A DNA stretch of 64,000 nucleotides from Paucilactobacillus kaifaensis (GCF_005405145.1 NZ_BJDM01000007.1:1-64000), one strand, 5' to 3'. Positions 26,465 to 40,206 are shown, counted from the stretch's first letter. Notes: generated by a model not told the origin, from the letters alone. Numbers and translations are program-made.

Positions 26465-26704
26465 CTATTTGATTTTATTACGCAACAAAGAAAAATGCTC
26501 TGGGACAGGATCAAATCCACCTTTGACAAATGGATGACAACGTAAAATTCGTGCCATCCCCATCAAAATTCCCAAAACACCAAAACGATCAATTGCTTCC
26601 AACATATAATTAGAACATGTTGGCGTGTAGCGACAAGTTGCCGGCCGGCGTGCCGAAATATTTCTCTGATACCAACCGATACACCACTTAACTAATCGTA
26701 ACAT
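26465..26704 (-). CDS. yidD: Membrane protein insertion efficiency factor YidD
   Basis: This 79-residue cysteine-containing protein has the family pattern [31 protein letters not shown] and RCHPF.GGFDPVP. YidD assists membrane protein insertion with YidC; here it is detached from yidC and the rnpA-rpmH locus. It lies just after mreB (10-nt gap) and before DUF2969. The assignment is clear, although direct function is known mainly from E. coli. Confidence 0.93.
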   Translation of the reverse strand: MLRLVKWCIGWYQRNISARRPATCRYTPTCSNYMLEAIDRFGVLGILMGMARILRCHPFVKGGFDPVPEHFSLLRNKIK

Positions 26705-26713
26705 TTTGTCACC

Positions 26714-27703
26714 TTATTTTTTTCCGTTTTTTTGCATCCGTTCAAGTAATTCTCCAGCACCCTTTGCAACATTGTCTAGCGGGTTCTCAGAGACTACTAC
26801 TGGAACCTTAAGGTGATCACTGAATAGTTGGTCAATACCATCTAACAATGCTGTTCCACCAGTTAACATGATTCCCCGGTCGATAATGTCCGATGCTAAT
26901 TCAGGCGGTACCGTCTCTAACACACCAATAGCAGCATTAACGATTTGCTGCAGTGTTTCATGCAATGCCTCTTCAATTTCATTTGCATCAATTTGAATTG
27001 AACGTGGCATACCTGTCATTGCATCTCGGCCGCGAACCTCCATGGTTTTAGGATCATCGCTCCTTAAAGCCGTTCCAATTTCCATCTTGATGTTTTCAGC
27101 AGAATGTTCCCCAATGACAAGACCATGTTTGTTTTTGATGCTAGCAACAATGTCACTATTCATTTTATCACCAGCAACACGTAATGAATGACTAGAAACA
27201 ATATCGCCTAATGATAAGATTGCGATATCACTAGTTCCACCACCCATATCAATTACCATATTACCGCTTGGTTTGAAAATATCTAATCCGGCACCAATAG
27301 CAGCAACCTTTGGCTCATACTCCAAATAAACCTTGCCCCCACCAGACTGTTCAGCCGCTTGCATGATTGCTTTACGCTCAATTTCAGTAATATTAGTAGG
27401 CGCACAAATCATAATATTAGGTTTAGACATAAATCCTTTAACACTTAATTTATTGATAAAATATGCTAACATTTCTTGAGTTACATCAAAATCTGAAATA
27501 ACCCCATCTTTAAGTGGGCGGATCGCCCGTATATTACTTGGTGTTCGTCCTACCATTCGATATGCTTCTGAACCAACTGCCAATACTTTGTCAGTTTTCG
27601 TGTCCACTGCAACGACAGATGGCTCATTCAGTACAACACCTTTTCCTTGTACGTAAATCAGTACATTTGCTGTTCCAAGATCAATTCCGATATCCTTTGC
27701 CAT
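26714..27703 (-). CDS. mreB: MreB/Mbl actin-like shape protein
   Basis: This bacterial actin has 329 residues. Its nucleotide-binding motifs are GIDLGTANVLIYV (phosphate 1), NMVIDMGGGTSDIAILS (phosphate 2) and IMLTGGTALLDGID (adenosine). The filaments guide side-wall synthesis with RodA, and rodA lies nearby. The position next to murA is the one occupied by mbl in B. subtilis, so this may be the Mbl paralog rather than MreB of the mreBCD operon. The ATG at 27703 has a purine-rich site ahead of it. Confidence 0.94.
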   Translation of the reverse strand: MAKDIGIDLGTANVLIYVQGKGVVLNEPSVVAVDTKTDKVLAVGSEAYRMVGRTPSNIRAIRPLKDGVISDFDVTQEMLAYFINKLSVKGFMSKPNIMICAPTNITEIERKAIMQAAEQSGGGKVYLEYEPKVAAIGAGLDIFKPSGNMVIDMGGGTSDIAILSLGDIVSSHSLRVAGDKMNSDIVASIKNKHGLVIGEHSAENIKMEIGTALRSDDPKTMEVRGRDAMTGMPRSIQIDANEIEEALHETLQQIVNAAIGVLETVPPELASDIIDRGIMLTGGTALLDGIDQLFSDHLKVPVVVSENPLDNVAKGAGELLERMQKNGKK

Positions 27704-27741
27704 TTTAACTTGTTGCTCCCTTCACCTTTTGCTCGACCGGT

Positions 27742-27784
27742 ATTATACCATAATTAGTTAGATCGTGATGTTAACATCATGATC
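27742..27784 (-). promoter_or_regulatory. mreB promoter with an overlapping palindrome
   Basis: On the minus strand an extended -10 (TGGTATAAT, 27742-27747 core) lies upstream of mreB. A near-perfect 24-bp palindrome (27761-27784, one mismatch) spans the -35 position. It is also 13 nt past the murA stop, so it may act as a weak terminator instead of an operator. Confidence 0.5.
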
Positions 27785-27796
27785 TCGTTTATCATT

Positions 27797-29101
27797 TTAA
27801 TTTTGTTTGATTTGACTTATATCAATCGTAGTTACATCATCGACATCAACTCTGTGAATATCAGCACCTAATGCCTGCAACTTACCGTGAAAATTGTAAT
27901 AGCCACGATCAAGATATTTTAAATTACGAACTTGTGTATATCCATTGGCCACTAAGCCAGCTAACACTAATGCTGCTGCTGCTCTTAAATCAGTGGCAGA
28001 AACCTCGGCACCATTAAATTTAGTCGGTCCGTTTAAAATTGCCATTGGGCCTTCAATTCTGAAATTAGCATTCATCCGGCGTAATTCTTCCAGATGCATA
28101 AATCGATTTTCAAAGACAGTCTCATTTAATGTGCTGGTGCCATTAGCCATTAATTGTAAAACAGAAACCTGTGGCTGTAAATCCGTGGGAAACCCTGGAT
28201 GTGGCATTGTTTTAACATTTGCTGGTAATAAAACCGAAGTTCCAATTACTCGAATTCCATCATCTTGTTCAACGACCGTAACGCCCATTTCTTCTAACTT
28301 AGAGATTAATGGTTTGTTATGCTCTGCAATTGCATCTTCAATAATAACATCACCATTTGTCACAGCAGCTGCAACCATGAACGTTCCTGCTTCAATACGG
28401 TCCTGCACAACGCTGTGGTCACAACCGTGTAAGAATGTAACCCCTTGGATCCGGATTGTCTCCGTTCCAGCGCCGTGAACTCGAGCCCCCATCTTATTTA
28501 AGACGTTAGCTAAATCAACGATTTCTGGCTCACGCGCGACATTTTCAATTGTTGTAATTCCTTGTGCTAGCGTTGCTGCCATCATAATATTTTGGGTTGC
28601 TCCGACACTAGGAAAGTCTAAATAAATATTAGCTCCAATCAATTGATCAGCATAAGCTTCAACATAACCATCATGTTGTTCAATCCGAGCTCCCAGTGCT
28701 TCAAATCCCTTTAAATGCAAATCAATAGGCCGAGTTCCAATCGCACAGCCACCCGGCATAGCAACTTTAGCATGACCACAACGCGCCAACAACGGCCCCA
28801 TTACAACCATTGATGCCCGCATCTTTGATACATATTCAAATGGAGCTTCAGAGGAAATTTCTTTTGTTGCGTCAAATATAATTTCGTTAGTGTCCTGCCG
28901 AAAATCAACGCCAACATTCAAAAATTTAAGCACATTATTCATTGTGAAAACATCCGACAAAATTGGTACATTCGTCAAATGGACTTGACCACTAGATGCT
29001 AAAATACTGGCCGCTTGGATTGGTAACACAGCGTTTTTAGCACCTTCAATCTTTACGCGTCCTTCTAAACGATGCCCACCTTTAACGATGATTTTTTCCA
29101 T
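27797..29101 (-). CDS. murA: UDP-N-acetylglucosamine 1-carboxyvinyltransferase MurA
   Basis: MurA performs the first committed step of peptidoglycan synthesis, transferring enolpyruvate from PEP to UDP-GlcNAc. The protein has 434 residues. The catalytic cysteine is Cys119 in [15 protein letters not shown], the fosfomycin-binding form rather than the Asp variant. The start MEKIIVKGG (29101) follows ggaggaaatattc. It lies between the DUF1146 gene and mreB, as in many Firmicutes. Confidence 0.95.
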   Translation of the reverse strand: MEKIIVKGGHRLEGRVKIEGAKNAVLPIQAASILASSGQVHLTNVPILSDVFTMNNVLKFLNVGVDFRQDTNEIIFDATKEISSEAPFEYVSKMRASMVVMGPLLARCGHAKVAMPGGCAIGTRPIDLHLKGFEALGARIEQHDGYVEAYADQLIGANIYLDFPSVGATQNIMMAATLAQGITTIENVAREPEIVDLANVLNKMGARVHGAGTETIRIQGVTFLHGCDHSVVQDRIEAGTFMVAAAVTNGDVIIEDAIAEHNKPLISKLEEMGVTVVEQDDGIRVIGTSVLLPANVKTMPHPGFPTDLQPQVSVLQLMANGTSTLNETVFENRFMHLEELRRMNANFRIEGPMAILNGPTKFNGAEVSATDLRAAAALVLAGLVANGYTQVRNLKYLDRGYYNFHGKLQALGADIHRVDVDDVTTIDISQIKQN

Positions 29102-29125
29102 GAATATTTCCTCCAGCAATTAATT

Positions 29126-29356
29126 TTATTTTATTAAAAAAGTTAAATTTCGAATTGAATCAAAAAAGTTCATAAAGAAACTGGCACAAGTATAGCCAAT
29201 TGCAACGGACAAAAGCACAATTAGCAGTGAAAGTCCCCGCGGCGCCTGCCGAAAAAAACGTTCAAAATGAATTCCCTGAATACACTTAAACGTCATCCAA
29301 ATAAATCCAAATTGAACGATTAAAGTTAATAAAGCTTCGATTCCTACTTGTTTCAT
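29126..29356 (-). CDS. DUF1146 (YwzB-like) membrane protein
   Basis: This 76-residue protein has two hydrophobic helices (about 5-25 and 42-65). The loop FERFFRQAPRGLSLLIVLLSVAIGY matches DUF1146 (given from about residue 31). The family sits between the ATP synthase operon and murA in Firmicutes. Its function is unknown. It lies 25 nt before murA and is likely co-transcribed with it. Confidence 0.85.
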   Translation of the reverse strand: MKQVGIEALLTLIVQFGFIWMTFKCIQGIHFERFFRQAPRGLSLLIVLLSVAIGYTCASFFMNFFDSIRNLTFLIK

Positions 29357-29463
29357 GTTTTACCCCTTTATATCAATTTTAATCATACCATATCATCAGC
29401 TAAACTGTCGCGACTCTTAACCAAAGTTTAAAAGACTTAACGACTCACAATTAAAGTCAAAAT

Positions 29464-29497
29464 AAAAAAGACTAACCAAAACTGGTTAGTCTTTTTT
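29464..29497 (-). terminator. ATP synthase operon terminator
   Basis: A stem of gactaacca with tggttagtc, flanked by six A and six T, lies just past the atpC stop. Confidence 0.92.
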
Positions 29498-29504
29498 ATA
29501 TGAT

Positions 29505-29918
29505 CTATTTTTGAGAAACACTCAAACGATTGACAGCTCGCTTCAACGCCACTTCTGCTCGTGATAATTCATCCTTATCATGAACTTCATGTGCATGTTG
29601 AATATGTTGTTCGGCACGAGTTTTTGCACTCTGTGCACGACTAACATCAATTTTCTCTGGCGTTTCAGCACTGTCGGCGACAATGGTAGCTGAATTGTCG
29701 CTAAATTCAACAAAGCCACCATTAACCGCAATTTTATCTTCCCCAGAATCCAATTTAACACGCACCGCATCAATTTGCAGTGAGGCTACAACCGGAATGT
29801 GGTTAGGTAAAATTCCCATTTCACCATTTTGTGTTTTCAAAATTATCATCGTTGTATCTTTGTCATAAACAGTTCCATCAGGAGTAACAATGGTGACATT
29901 AAACATATGATCAGCCAT
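29505..29918 (-). CDS. atpC: F1F0 ATP synthase epsilon subunit
   Basis: This 137-residue subunit has the N-terminal beta-sandwich (FNVTIVTPDGTVYDKD, GEMGILPNHIP) and a C-terminal helical hairpin. It is part of the rotor stalk and inhibits ATP hydrolysis. Last gene of atpBEFHAGDC, 11 nt after atpD, followed by a strong terminator. Confidence 0.96.
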   Translation of the reverse strand: MADHMFNVTIVTPDGTVYDKDTTMIILKTQNGEMGILPNHIPVVASLQIDAVRVKLDSGEDKIAVNGGFVEFSDNSATIVADSAETPEKIDVSRAQSAKTRAEQHIQHAHEVHDKDELSRAEVALKRAVNRLSVSQK

Positions 29919-29929
29919 TTAAATCCCTC

Positions 29930-32280
<2,351 letters not shown>

Positions 32281-32313
32281 TTAATCTCACCGTCCCTTCC
32301 TACTGGTTAAATC

Positions 32314-33870
<1,557 letters not shown>

Positions 33871-33886
33871 TCACTAAAGATATAGG

Positions 33887-34429
33887 TTATTTAACAAGTA
33901 AACGACGAATCTGCTCAATCTTAGAACTTAAGCTACCATCAAGCGTTTCATTATTTGCGCTAACGATCACTCCGCCCAAAATTGATGGATCAACTTGTTC
34001 ATCTATTAGTACATGCTTAGCGCCGATGCGCTTAGCGAAAGTCTGAACAAGTTGATTTTTTTGCGTTGCATCCAACTTAACTGCTGTGACAACCTTAGCA
34101 TGAACCCGTTGCTTACGTGAATCATACCGTCGTTCAAACTCATCAATAATTGCGACCATATCATCCATACGACCGTAATCAAAAACCATTTTAATCAAGT
34201 TAGCCACAACGGTACTAGCACCGTTTGTAAGCACTTGAATCAATGATTGCTTTTCAAAGAGCGATAATTCTGCCCCTGTAAGTACAGCGGCTAAACTATC
34301 ATTAGTTTGAAATACTTGGCGCAATTGCACCAACTCTTCAAACGTTTCGTCAAGCTGATCTTGTTCAACGACTAATTCAAACAACGCTTTTGCATAACGG
34401 TTTGCAATTGTCATTTTATCAAGACTCAT
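33887..34429 (-). CDS. atpH: F1F0 ATP synthase delta subunit
   Basis: The delta subunit (180 residues from the chosen start) joins F1 to the peripheral stalk. The C-terminal signature is VDPSILGGVIVSANNETLDGSL. The frame runs ten codons further upstream to a TTG inside atpF. The ATG at 34429 is preferred: it overlaps the atpF stop by 11 nt, a usual coupling arrangement. Its ribosome site is weak, consistent with coupled translation. Confidence 0.94.
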   Translation of the reverse strand: MSLDKMTIANRYAKALFELVVEQDQLDETFEELVQLRQVFQTNDSLAAVLTGAELSLFEKQSLIQVLTNGASTVVANLIKMVFDYGRMDDMVAIIDEFERRYDSRKQRVHAKVVTAVKLDATQKNQLVQTFAKRIGAKHVLIDEQVDPSILGGVIVSANNETLDGSLSSKIEQIRRLLVK

Positions 34430-34937
34430 CTTTTCCCAACCCTTCAATATAAGAATCAATCAAGGCTTTTTGATCATTGGCATTTAATTCCTTGTGAATG
34501 ATCTTGGTTGCAATCTCAATAGATAAGTTTGCCACGTCATTTTGCGCACCTTTAAGAGCATCTTGACGTGCTTGTTGTGCATCTTTTTGTGCAGCTTCTT
34601 TCAGTGCTTGCGCATCATTTTGTGCTGTTTCAACAATCTGAGCTCGTTGTGTCTCCCCATTTTGCTTAGCATCATTAACGATGCTAGCAGCTTCCTGGCG
34701 AGAATTTTTTAACTCTGACTGTCGTTTTTGCGCTAGCTCGTTTGCTTCATTTCGTGACTCTTCAGCACTATCAATATCATTAGCGATCTTTTCAGCCCGA
34801 TCGTGCATCATTTTCACGACTGGCTTCCATGCAAACTTCTTTACTAATAACATCAAAATCACAAATGAAATTATGTAAAACAGCATATCACCAATGTACA
34901 AACCATTTGATTCAGCTAGAACACTTTGTGCAAACAT
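34419..34937 (-). CDS. atpF: F1F0 ATP synthase b subunit
   Basis: The peripheral-stalk subunit has 172 residues, with one N-terminal transmembrane helix (about 14-32) and a long charged coiled coil rich in Ala, Gln and Glu. It overlaps atpH and follows atpE by about 40 nt. The length fits the family. Confidence 0.95.
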   Translation of the reverse strand: MFAQSVLAESNGLYIGDMLFYIISFVILMLLVKKFAWKPVVKMMHDRAEKIANDIDSAEESRNEANELAQKRQSELKNSRQEAASIVNDAKQNGETQRAQIVETAQNDAQALKEAAQKDAQQARQDALKGAQNDVANLSIEIATKIIHKELNANDQKALIDSYIEGLGKDES

Positions 34938-34979
34938 CTATTGACACCTCCCCATAAATGAAATTATTTAAATTAATGA

Positions 34980-35216
<237 letters not shown>

Positions 35217-35930
35217 TTATTCCTCGGAAACCTTCCGAGAAATATAAACCGTCGTTAATGTTACAAAGACATATGCTTGAATTGCACCAATGAAAACTGA
35301 GAATCCTTGCCAAATGATTTCAAGTGGTAAGGCAACAATCATTGTGAGTGGCCCGTGTGAGAATGCAAGTGAAGCAAGCAGCTTCAATAACAGCTCACCG
35401 GCATAAATGTTACCAAATATACGAAGACCTAACGTTAGAAAATTACCAAACTCTTCAAATAGGTTAATTGGTAATAACAACGCAAACGGCTTAACGTACG
35501 ACTTAACGTAACCTTTAAAACCATACTCTGCAACTCCAGCAAAATGCGCCAACGACATCACCACTAGTGACAAAGTCAATGTGACAACGGGGTCTGCCGT
35601 CGGACTTTTGACCAATTCATGACCGTCCCAGCCAAACTGAAATACTAAACCAATTTGGTTAGCAACAAATATGAAAATAAACAAAACAAAGGCAAAAAAA
35701 CTATATTGACCAGTTTTACTTGCTGGCATTTGTCCTCGAACAATACCATTAGTAAAATCAATCATCCATTCTAAAACATTTTGTCCACCTTTGGGTTTCA
35801 TTTGGATTTTTCGGGATAAACCAAACAATACGCAAAAAACAATTACGCAAACGATTAGCCCTGAAATCACATTAGTCCAGTCAAACATGAGGCCAAAAAG
35901 CTTAAACGTATAAGCTGATTCACCACCCAT
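35217..35930 (-). CDS. atpB: F1F0 ATP synthase a subunit
   Basis: This membrane stator subunit has 237 residues with about five helices. It contains the essential arginine in the ANLTLGLR-like stretch ([19 protein letters not shown], about 160-178). It makes the proton half-channels facing the c-ring. It is the first gene of the operon; no atpI precedes it. Confidence 0.96.
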   Translation of the reverse strand: MGGESAYTFKLFGLMFDWTNVISGLIVCVIVFCVLFGLSRKIQMKPKGGQNVLEWMIDFTNGIVRGQMPASKTGQYSFFAFVLFIFIFVANQIGLVFQFGWDGHELVKSPTADPVVTLTLSLVVMSLAHFAGVAEYGFKGYVKSYVKPFALLLPINLFEEFGNFLTLGLRIFGNIYAGELLLKLLASLAFSHGPLTMIVALPLEIIWQGFSVFIGAIQAYVFVTLTTVYISRKVSEE

Positions 35931-36042
35931 GTATATTCCACCTCTTTTCTTTATAACAATTAATTTTGGCTAATATATTTATGAAACGACATGCATAAAT
36001 GCAGCTAAATTACATCTTGCGACGAATCAAAATACAAATGAA

Positions 36043-36071
36043 ATCATACCACCAATCAAATTAAATATCAA
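36043..36071 (-). promoter_or_regulatory. ATP synthase operon promoter
   Basis: Minus strand: TTGATA (36066-36071), 17-nt spacer, then TATGAT (36043-36048) with an upstream TGG giving an extended -10. It leaves a leader of roughly 105 nt before atpB in which I see no recognised element. Confidence 0.75.
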
Positions 36072-36080
36072 AAAAATTTA

Positions 36081-36110
36081 AAAAAATAAATCACAAAATT
36101 AGCACGTGAT
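36081..36110 (-). terminator. Weak terminator after uraA
   Basis: A 5-bp stem (atcac/gtgat) followed on the minus strand by TTATTTTTTT lies 34 nt past the uraA stop, just before the atp promoter. It is a weak hairpin. Confidence 0.4.
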
Positions 36111-36143
36111 AAGTATTGCTATGACAGCGTTAAACGACATTAA

Positions 36144-37409
36144 TTAATTTTCGCTAGCTGCCTGTTTGGGTAAAATTAAGTTCAAAATAATTCCTAGAAC
36201 TGCTGCAACAGCCAATCCTGAAAATTGGTACTGGCCAAGTTGTAAATACGCATTTCCAATTCCAATCACCAAAATTGTGGAAGAAATCATAAGATTTCTC
36301 TTCTGGTTAAAATCAACTCGTTTATCAATTAATACGCGAAGACCACTAGATGCAATTACCCCAAATAACAAGAAAGAAATTCCACCAATAACTGGACTCG
36401 GAATTGACTCAATCAAGGCACTTAATTTACCCACAAAACTAAAAATAATTGCAAAAAAAGCAGCTCCACCGAGCACATAGACACTATGAACTCGTGTAAT
36501 CGCTAATACACCAATATTTTCACCATAACTTGTAACAGGTGGCCCACCAACAAAGGCTGCAATTACCGATGCTGTTCCATCTCCAGCAAGCGTATGATTT
36601 AGCCCTGGTGATTTAAAAAAGTTTCGTCCAGTTAACTGATTCAAAACCATAATGTGACCTAAATGTTCGGTCATTGTAACAAAGGCAATTGGGGCCATGC
36701 TTAGAATTGCTCCCCAGTATAGTTGTGGATGGTAGGTCAAAAAGGGTACTTGAAACGATGGTAAGCTGAACCAAGCAGCATTCATTACCGGCTTAAAATC
36801 CACGATTCCCACAAAAACCGCTAACAAATAGCCGACGACGATTCCCAATAAAATAGGAATTAAACCCAAAAATCCGCGTAAGTACATGTTGAAAAAAATT
36901 GTTATTAGCAATGTCACAATTGCTACAGCAAAAAATTTCAAATCGTACTTACCAGCAGCATTGATGGTGGCGTCTTTAGCTGCTGTTGTGGCCAAAGACA
37001 GACCAATTACCATGACGATTGGCCCCACAATAATGGGTGGCAGCACATGGTCAATCCAGTCAGAGCCAAAAAAACTAACAATTAAAGCCACAATCAGATA
37101 TACGGCCCCAACAGCAATTGTTCCTTGTGCGATCGCTGGATACCCAGCCGTTTTCATTAGAGCTACCATTGGGACAATGAATGAAAAACTAGAGCCCATG
37201 TATGCTGGAATCTTAGCTTTGGTAATTAATATATATAACAACGTCCCGACTCCAGAACTAAATAGTGCAATACCTGGGTTTAACCCGACTAATATTGGCA
37301 CTAACACAGTGGATCCAAACATAGAAAACATGTGCTGGATTGATAAGCCCACCCATTGGCCAAACTTAGGTCGATCACCAATATCTAAAACGACGTCACG
37401 TTGTTGCAT
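36144..37409 (-). CDS. uraA: Uracil permease (NCS2 family)
   Basis: This 421-residue membrane protein has about 12-14 helices and the NCS2 signature LGIFLIPILLGIVVGYLL-type and PPVTSYGENIGVLAITRVHS (about 291-310). It imports uracil with protons and feeds Upp, encoded 2.2 kb upstream. The ATG follows gaggaggtag. Expression is under a PyrR-type attenuator in its leader, which strongly supports a pyrimidine substrate. It is also known as PyrP. Confidence 0.94.
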   Translation of the reverse strand: MQQRDVVLDIGDRPKFGQWVGLSIQHMFSMFGSTVLVPILVGLNPGIALFSSGVGTLLYILITKAKIPAYMGSSFSFIVPMVALMKTAGYPAIAQGTIAVGAVYLIVALIVSFFGSDWIDHVLPPIIVGPIVMVIGLSLATTAAKDATINAAGKYDLKFFAVAIVTLLITIFFNMYLRGFLGLIPILLGIVVGYLLAVFVGIVDFKPVMNAAWFSLPSFQVPFLTYHPQLYWGAILSMAPIAFVTMTEHLGHIMVLNQLTGRNFFKSPGLNHTLAGDGTASVIAAFVGGPPVTSYGENIGVLAITRVHSVYVLGGAAFFAIIFSFVGKLSALIESIPSPVIGGISFLLFGVIASSGLRVLIDKRVDFNQKRNLMISSTILVIGIGNAYLQLGQYQFSGLAVAAVLGIILNLILPKQAASEN

Positions 37410-37424
37410 TTGTCTACCTCCTCA

Positions 37425-37531
37425 GAATAAAAAACAGCCATCACAATCCAGTAAGATTGTAAAGGCTGTCTTGATATTTTTAGGTTGCATAATGCAATCG
37501 TATCAGGGTTCCCTTTTCAACCTCACTGGAT
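37425..37531 (-). promoter_or_regulatory. PyrR-binding attenuator of uraA
   Basis: On the minus strand the leader carries the PyrR binding-loop pattern ATCCAGTGAGGTTG...AAGGG (37511-37531). An intrinsic terminator follows: acagcc (37434-37439) with ggctgt (37464-37469), extended by acaatc/gattgt, then six T. High UMP bound to PyrR would stabilise the anti-antiterminator and cut uraA transcription. pyrR itself is outside this window. Confidence 0.88.
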
Positions 37532-37559
37532 CGAATTAAAAGGATATTTAATTGGACTT

Positions 37560-37588
37560 AGAATACCCTATTTGCTTGCACCTGTCAA
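37560..37588 (-). promoter_or_regulatory. uraA promoter within the yibF 3' end
   Basis: Minus strand: TTGACA (37583-37588), 17-nt spacer, TATTCT (37560-37565). It overlaps the last codons of the YibF-like gene, so uraA has its own start independent of yibEF. Confidence 0.78.
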
Positions 37589-38335
37589 TAAGATTCGTTG
37601 ACGTTGTCCCATTACAAAAGCAGTAATTGGAACGGTCAAAATCACTCCAACGAAGGAAACTAATACCATGATTAATTCCGCCACAAAAATTTTGTTATTA
37701 ATAACCTCACCAAAAGTATAGTGGAGGCCTGAGAACCAGATAAACAAAGCTAAAAAGCCGCCAAAAAAACCAAAAAACAAAGTATTGAACGTCGTCCCAA
37801 TGATTTGTTCACCAATCGAAATACCGTTTTTAAATAATTTTTTTGGTACTGTTTGTGGATGCTGCTGGATAATTTCTGCAAGTCCTGCAGCAATTGCCAT
37901 CGCCGCTTCTGCAATTGCACCAAGCGTACTTAAAACAGTTGTAGTTACGGCAATTTTCAAAAAGTTAATACCAATTAAAATTGACATTCCTTCAAGGTCA
38001 TCTGAATCTTCTTCACCAAACCCTTGTACCATTGCCCAGTGCTCTACCGGAATAATCAATAATACTAGTACCACTAAAACAATCAACGAAGCATAAAAAG
38101 CTGTTTGTGCAGTTACCAAATTGTCTTCACCCATAAATATAGTGATTGCTAATATAACGACCCCCGTAATTAAAGTTACAGCTAATGGTGGCAAGTGAAA
38201 AGCCATAAGAATGACCGCCATAAACAAAAAACCAAAATTTAATATTAAACTAAAAAATGACTTGGCTCCTTGTTTACCGCCAACTAAAATCATTACAACT
38301 AAAAGAACTAATCCCAACGCGGTAATCGTACTCAT
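37568..38335 (-). CDS. YibE/F family membrane protein (YibF-like)
   Basis: This 255-residue integral membrane protein has about seven helices. The region LGAIAEAAMAIAAGLAEIIQQHP (shortened) and the charged GEEDSDDLEGMSI loop match the YibE/F family. The biochemical role is not established. It overlaps the end of the longer YibE-like gene by 4 nt, so the pair is made together. The 3' end contains the uraA promoter. Confidence 0.85.
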   Translation of the reverse strand: MSTITALGLVLLVVMILVGGKQGAKSFFSLILNFGFLFMAVILMAFHLPPLAVTLITGVVILAITIFMGEDNLVTAQTAFYASLIVLVVLVLLIIPVEHWAMVQGFGEEDSDDLEGMSILIGINFLKIAVTTTVLSTLGAIAEAAMAIAAGLAEIIQQHPQTVPKKLFKNGISIGEQIIGTTFNTLFFGFFGGFLALFIWFSGLHYTFGEVINNKIFVAELIMVLVSFVGVILTVPITAFVMGQRQRILLTGASK

Positions 38336-39444
38336 GCCTTCACCCGCTTTCCTAATAGTAGCCCAGCTAGCGCACTCGCAACTGGAATTGCCAAGACAAT
38401 GCCGATCCCACTAATTAAACTTTGAACTGTCCCCAAACTCATGTTCATTGCAAACGTATAGCCCCATGAATTTCCATTTTTAATATACAGTAAACTAGAC
38501 GTAAAAGTATCTGCCATAAAAATCATGAAGAGAACATTCACGAGCGGTCCCATAATAGTTTGGCCCACCTTACGGCCAGACAAAAATAATTTTTTAGCAC
38601 TGACATTAGGATCAAGACTTTTCAATTCAAATAAAGTTGCCACAATATCTGTCGATTCATCCATTACAGCCCCCAAAGAACCCAACAGCGTTTCGGCCAA
38701 AAACAACGGACGTGGAACTTGTGTCACGTACTGCATGGATTCATAAAACATCCCCCGCTCATGTGTCAAATGAAAGACCGCCAAACTGATCAACATAGCA
38801 ATACTGGTACCAATAACCGTAGCTCCTAGTGTAGCCAACATTTGTCTATTCAGCCCCAAAACCAATAATAATGTCATTGTGGCAAAAAGCAGCGATAGAA
38901 CACTAAAAATTAGCATTACGTGTTCACCTTGAAATGATAAATCAATTTGGATTGCAATAAAGAAAACAACGCCATTAAGTAGAACACTTAAAAACGCCAG
39001 TGATCCTTTTTTACGCATAATCAAAATTAACAACGCCACTACTAACCACACCAAAAATACCAATACACCATCACGTTTGTAACCACTAATAGTGCCTGAT
39101 AGTCGCTGATGACTATTTTGGTGGAGGTTGACAAAAACCTGATCACCAATTTTATATTTTTGATCAAGACCACCAGAGTCCGAAAACTGATTGGTTAATA
39201 CCAATTGTTGGTGCTTAAATTTTCCGTTTAACACTTTTACGGTCAATTTTTGCGATGTCAAATGGTCGACATTATCAAAATTATCCTTTTGTTTTTGTCG
39301 CGCGCTATTAGTTACTCGAACAACTTGTACCAATGGTTGCTTGTATAATAGTTGATTATGGGTCACAAACAGCATTGACCCGATACCCAGTACTATCAAG
39401 ATAATTGCTAGCCATATAGTTCGTTTTTTTTCTTCGTGAATCAA
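38332..39444 (-). CDS. YibE/F family membrane protein (YibE-like)
   Basis: The 370-residue protein has an N-terminal membrane anchor (about 10-28), an extracytoplasmic beta-rich domain (about 35-120, with NGKFKHQQLVLTNQF and a YKIGDQVFVNL segment) and seven or eight further helices containing SLGAVMDESTDIVATLFELK. This is the longer YibE type, paired with YibF downstream. Function unknown. It is placed between upp and uraA. Confidence 0.85.
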   Translation of the reverse strand: MIHEEKKRTIWLAIILIVLGIGSMLFVTHNQLLYKQPLVQVVRVTNSARQKQKDNFDNVDHLTSQKLTVKVLNGKFKHQQLVLTNQFSDSGGLDQKYKIGDQVFVNLHQNSHQRLSGTISGYKRDGVLVFLVWLVVALLILIMRKKGSLAFLSVLLNGVVFFIAIQIDLSFQGEHVMLIFSVLSLLFATMTLLLVLGLNRQMLATLGATVIGTSIAMLISLAVFHLTHERGMFYESMQYVTQVPRPLFLAETLLGSLGAVMDESTDIVATLFELKSLDPNVSAKKLFLSGRKVGQTIMGPLVNVLFMIFMADTFTSSLLYIKNGNSWGYTFAMNMSLGTVQSLISGIGIVLAIPVASALAGLLLGKRVKA

Positions 39445-39544
39445 TTTTAATTAACCTCGTTCCAAAACTATGTGGTCATTGTACCGCAAAAAAAGGTGGC
39501 ATACTTTAAGTTAAGGTAAAGCTTGCACCATTTTCTGGCTAACT

Positions 39545-39573
39545 AAAAAGCTCACCTCTCGGTGAGCTTTTTT
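39545..39573. terminator. upp terminator
   Basis: aaaaagctcacc pairs with ggtgagctttttt around a 4-nt loop, just past the upp stop. The A/T runs on both sides would allow either orientation. Confidence 0.9.
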
Positions 39574-39576
39574 GCA

Positions 39577-40206
39577 TTATTTAGTTCCAAACAACCGATC
39601 GCCTGCGTCACCAAGACCTGGCACGATATATCCATCCTCATTCAACTTATCATCTAGAGAAGCAGTGTAAATATCAATATCCGGATGCTTTTCTTGCAAT
39701 GCTTTAACTCCCTCAGGGGCAGCAACTAAACAAACAAACTTAATATTCGTTGCACCACGTTTCTTGAGGGCATCGATCGCCATGATAGCAGATCCACCAG
39801 TTGCTAACATAGGGTCAACCACGAACAATTGTCGCTGGTCGATATCAGATGGTAATTTAACAAAATACTCATGGGGCTTTAAAGTTGTTTCGTCACGATA
39901 CATGCCAATATGGCCAACTTTGGCAGCCGGAATTAATTCCAGAATACCATCAACCATTCCAAGACCCGCACGTAAAATAGGAATAATTGCTACTTTTTTA
40001 CCAGCAAGTTGTTTTTTGACTGTTTTTGAAATTGGTGTTTCAACTGTGACATCTTCCAATGGCATGTCGCGTGAAACTTCATAGGCCATTAGCGTCGAAA
40101 TTTCATTGACAGTTTCGCGAAAAATCTTTGTTCCAACACTTTTATCTCGAATTAATGTTAACTTGTGTTGAATCAGTGGATGATCAAGTACTTCAAATTT
40201 GCCCAT
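39577..40206 (-). CDS. upp: Uracil phosphoribosyltransferase
   Basis: Upp makes UMP from uracil and PRPP, the salvage step after UraA uptake. The protein has 209 residues, with the PRPP-binding motif [18 protein letters not shown] (about 130-147) and the uracil-binding C-terminal [11 protein letters not shown]. It follows glyA by about 80 nt on the same strand, as in many Firmicutes (glyA-upp-atp). Confidence 0.97.
   Translation of the reverse strand: MGKFEVLDHPLIQHKLTLIRDKSVGTKIFRETVNEISTLMAYEVSRDMPLEDVTVETPISKTVKKQLAGKKVAIIPILRAGLGMVDGILELIPAAKVGHIGMYRDETTLKPHEYFVKLPSDIDQRQLFVVDPMLATGGSAIMAIDALKKRGATNIKFVCLVAAPEGVKALQEKHPDIDIYTASLDDKLNEDGYIVPGLGDAGDRLFGTK

Noticed and set aside
27945-28478. 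A 177-codon frame antisense to murA
   Set aside because: murA is unmistakable on the other strand; the antisense frame has biased low-complexity composition and no ribosome site.
36886-37539. A 217-codon frame antisense to uraA and its leader
   Set aside because: It crosses the PyrR attenuator and mirrors a clear membrane transporter gene.
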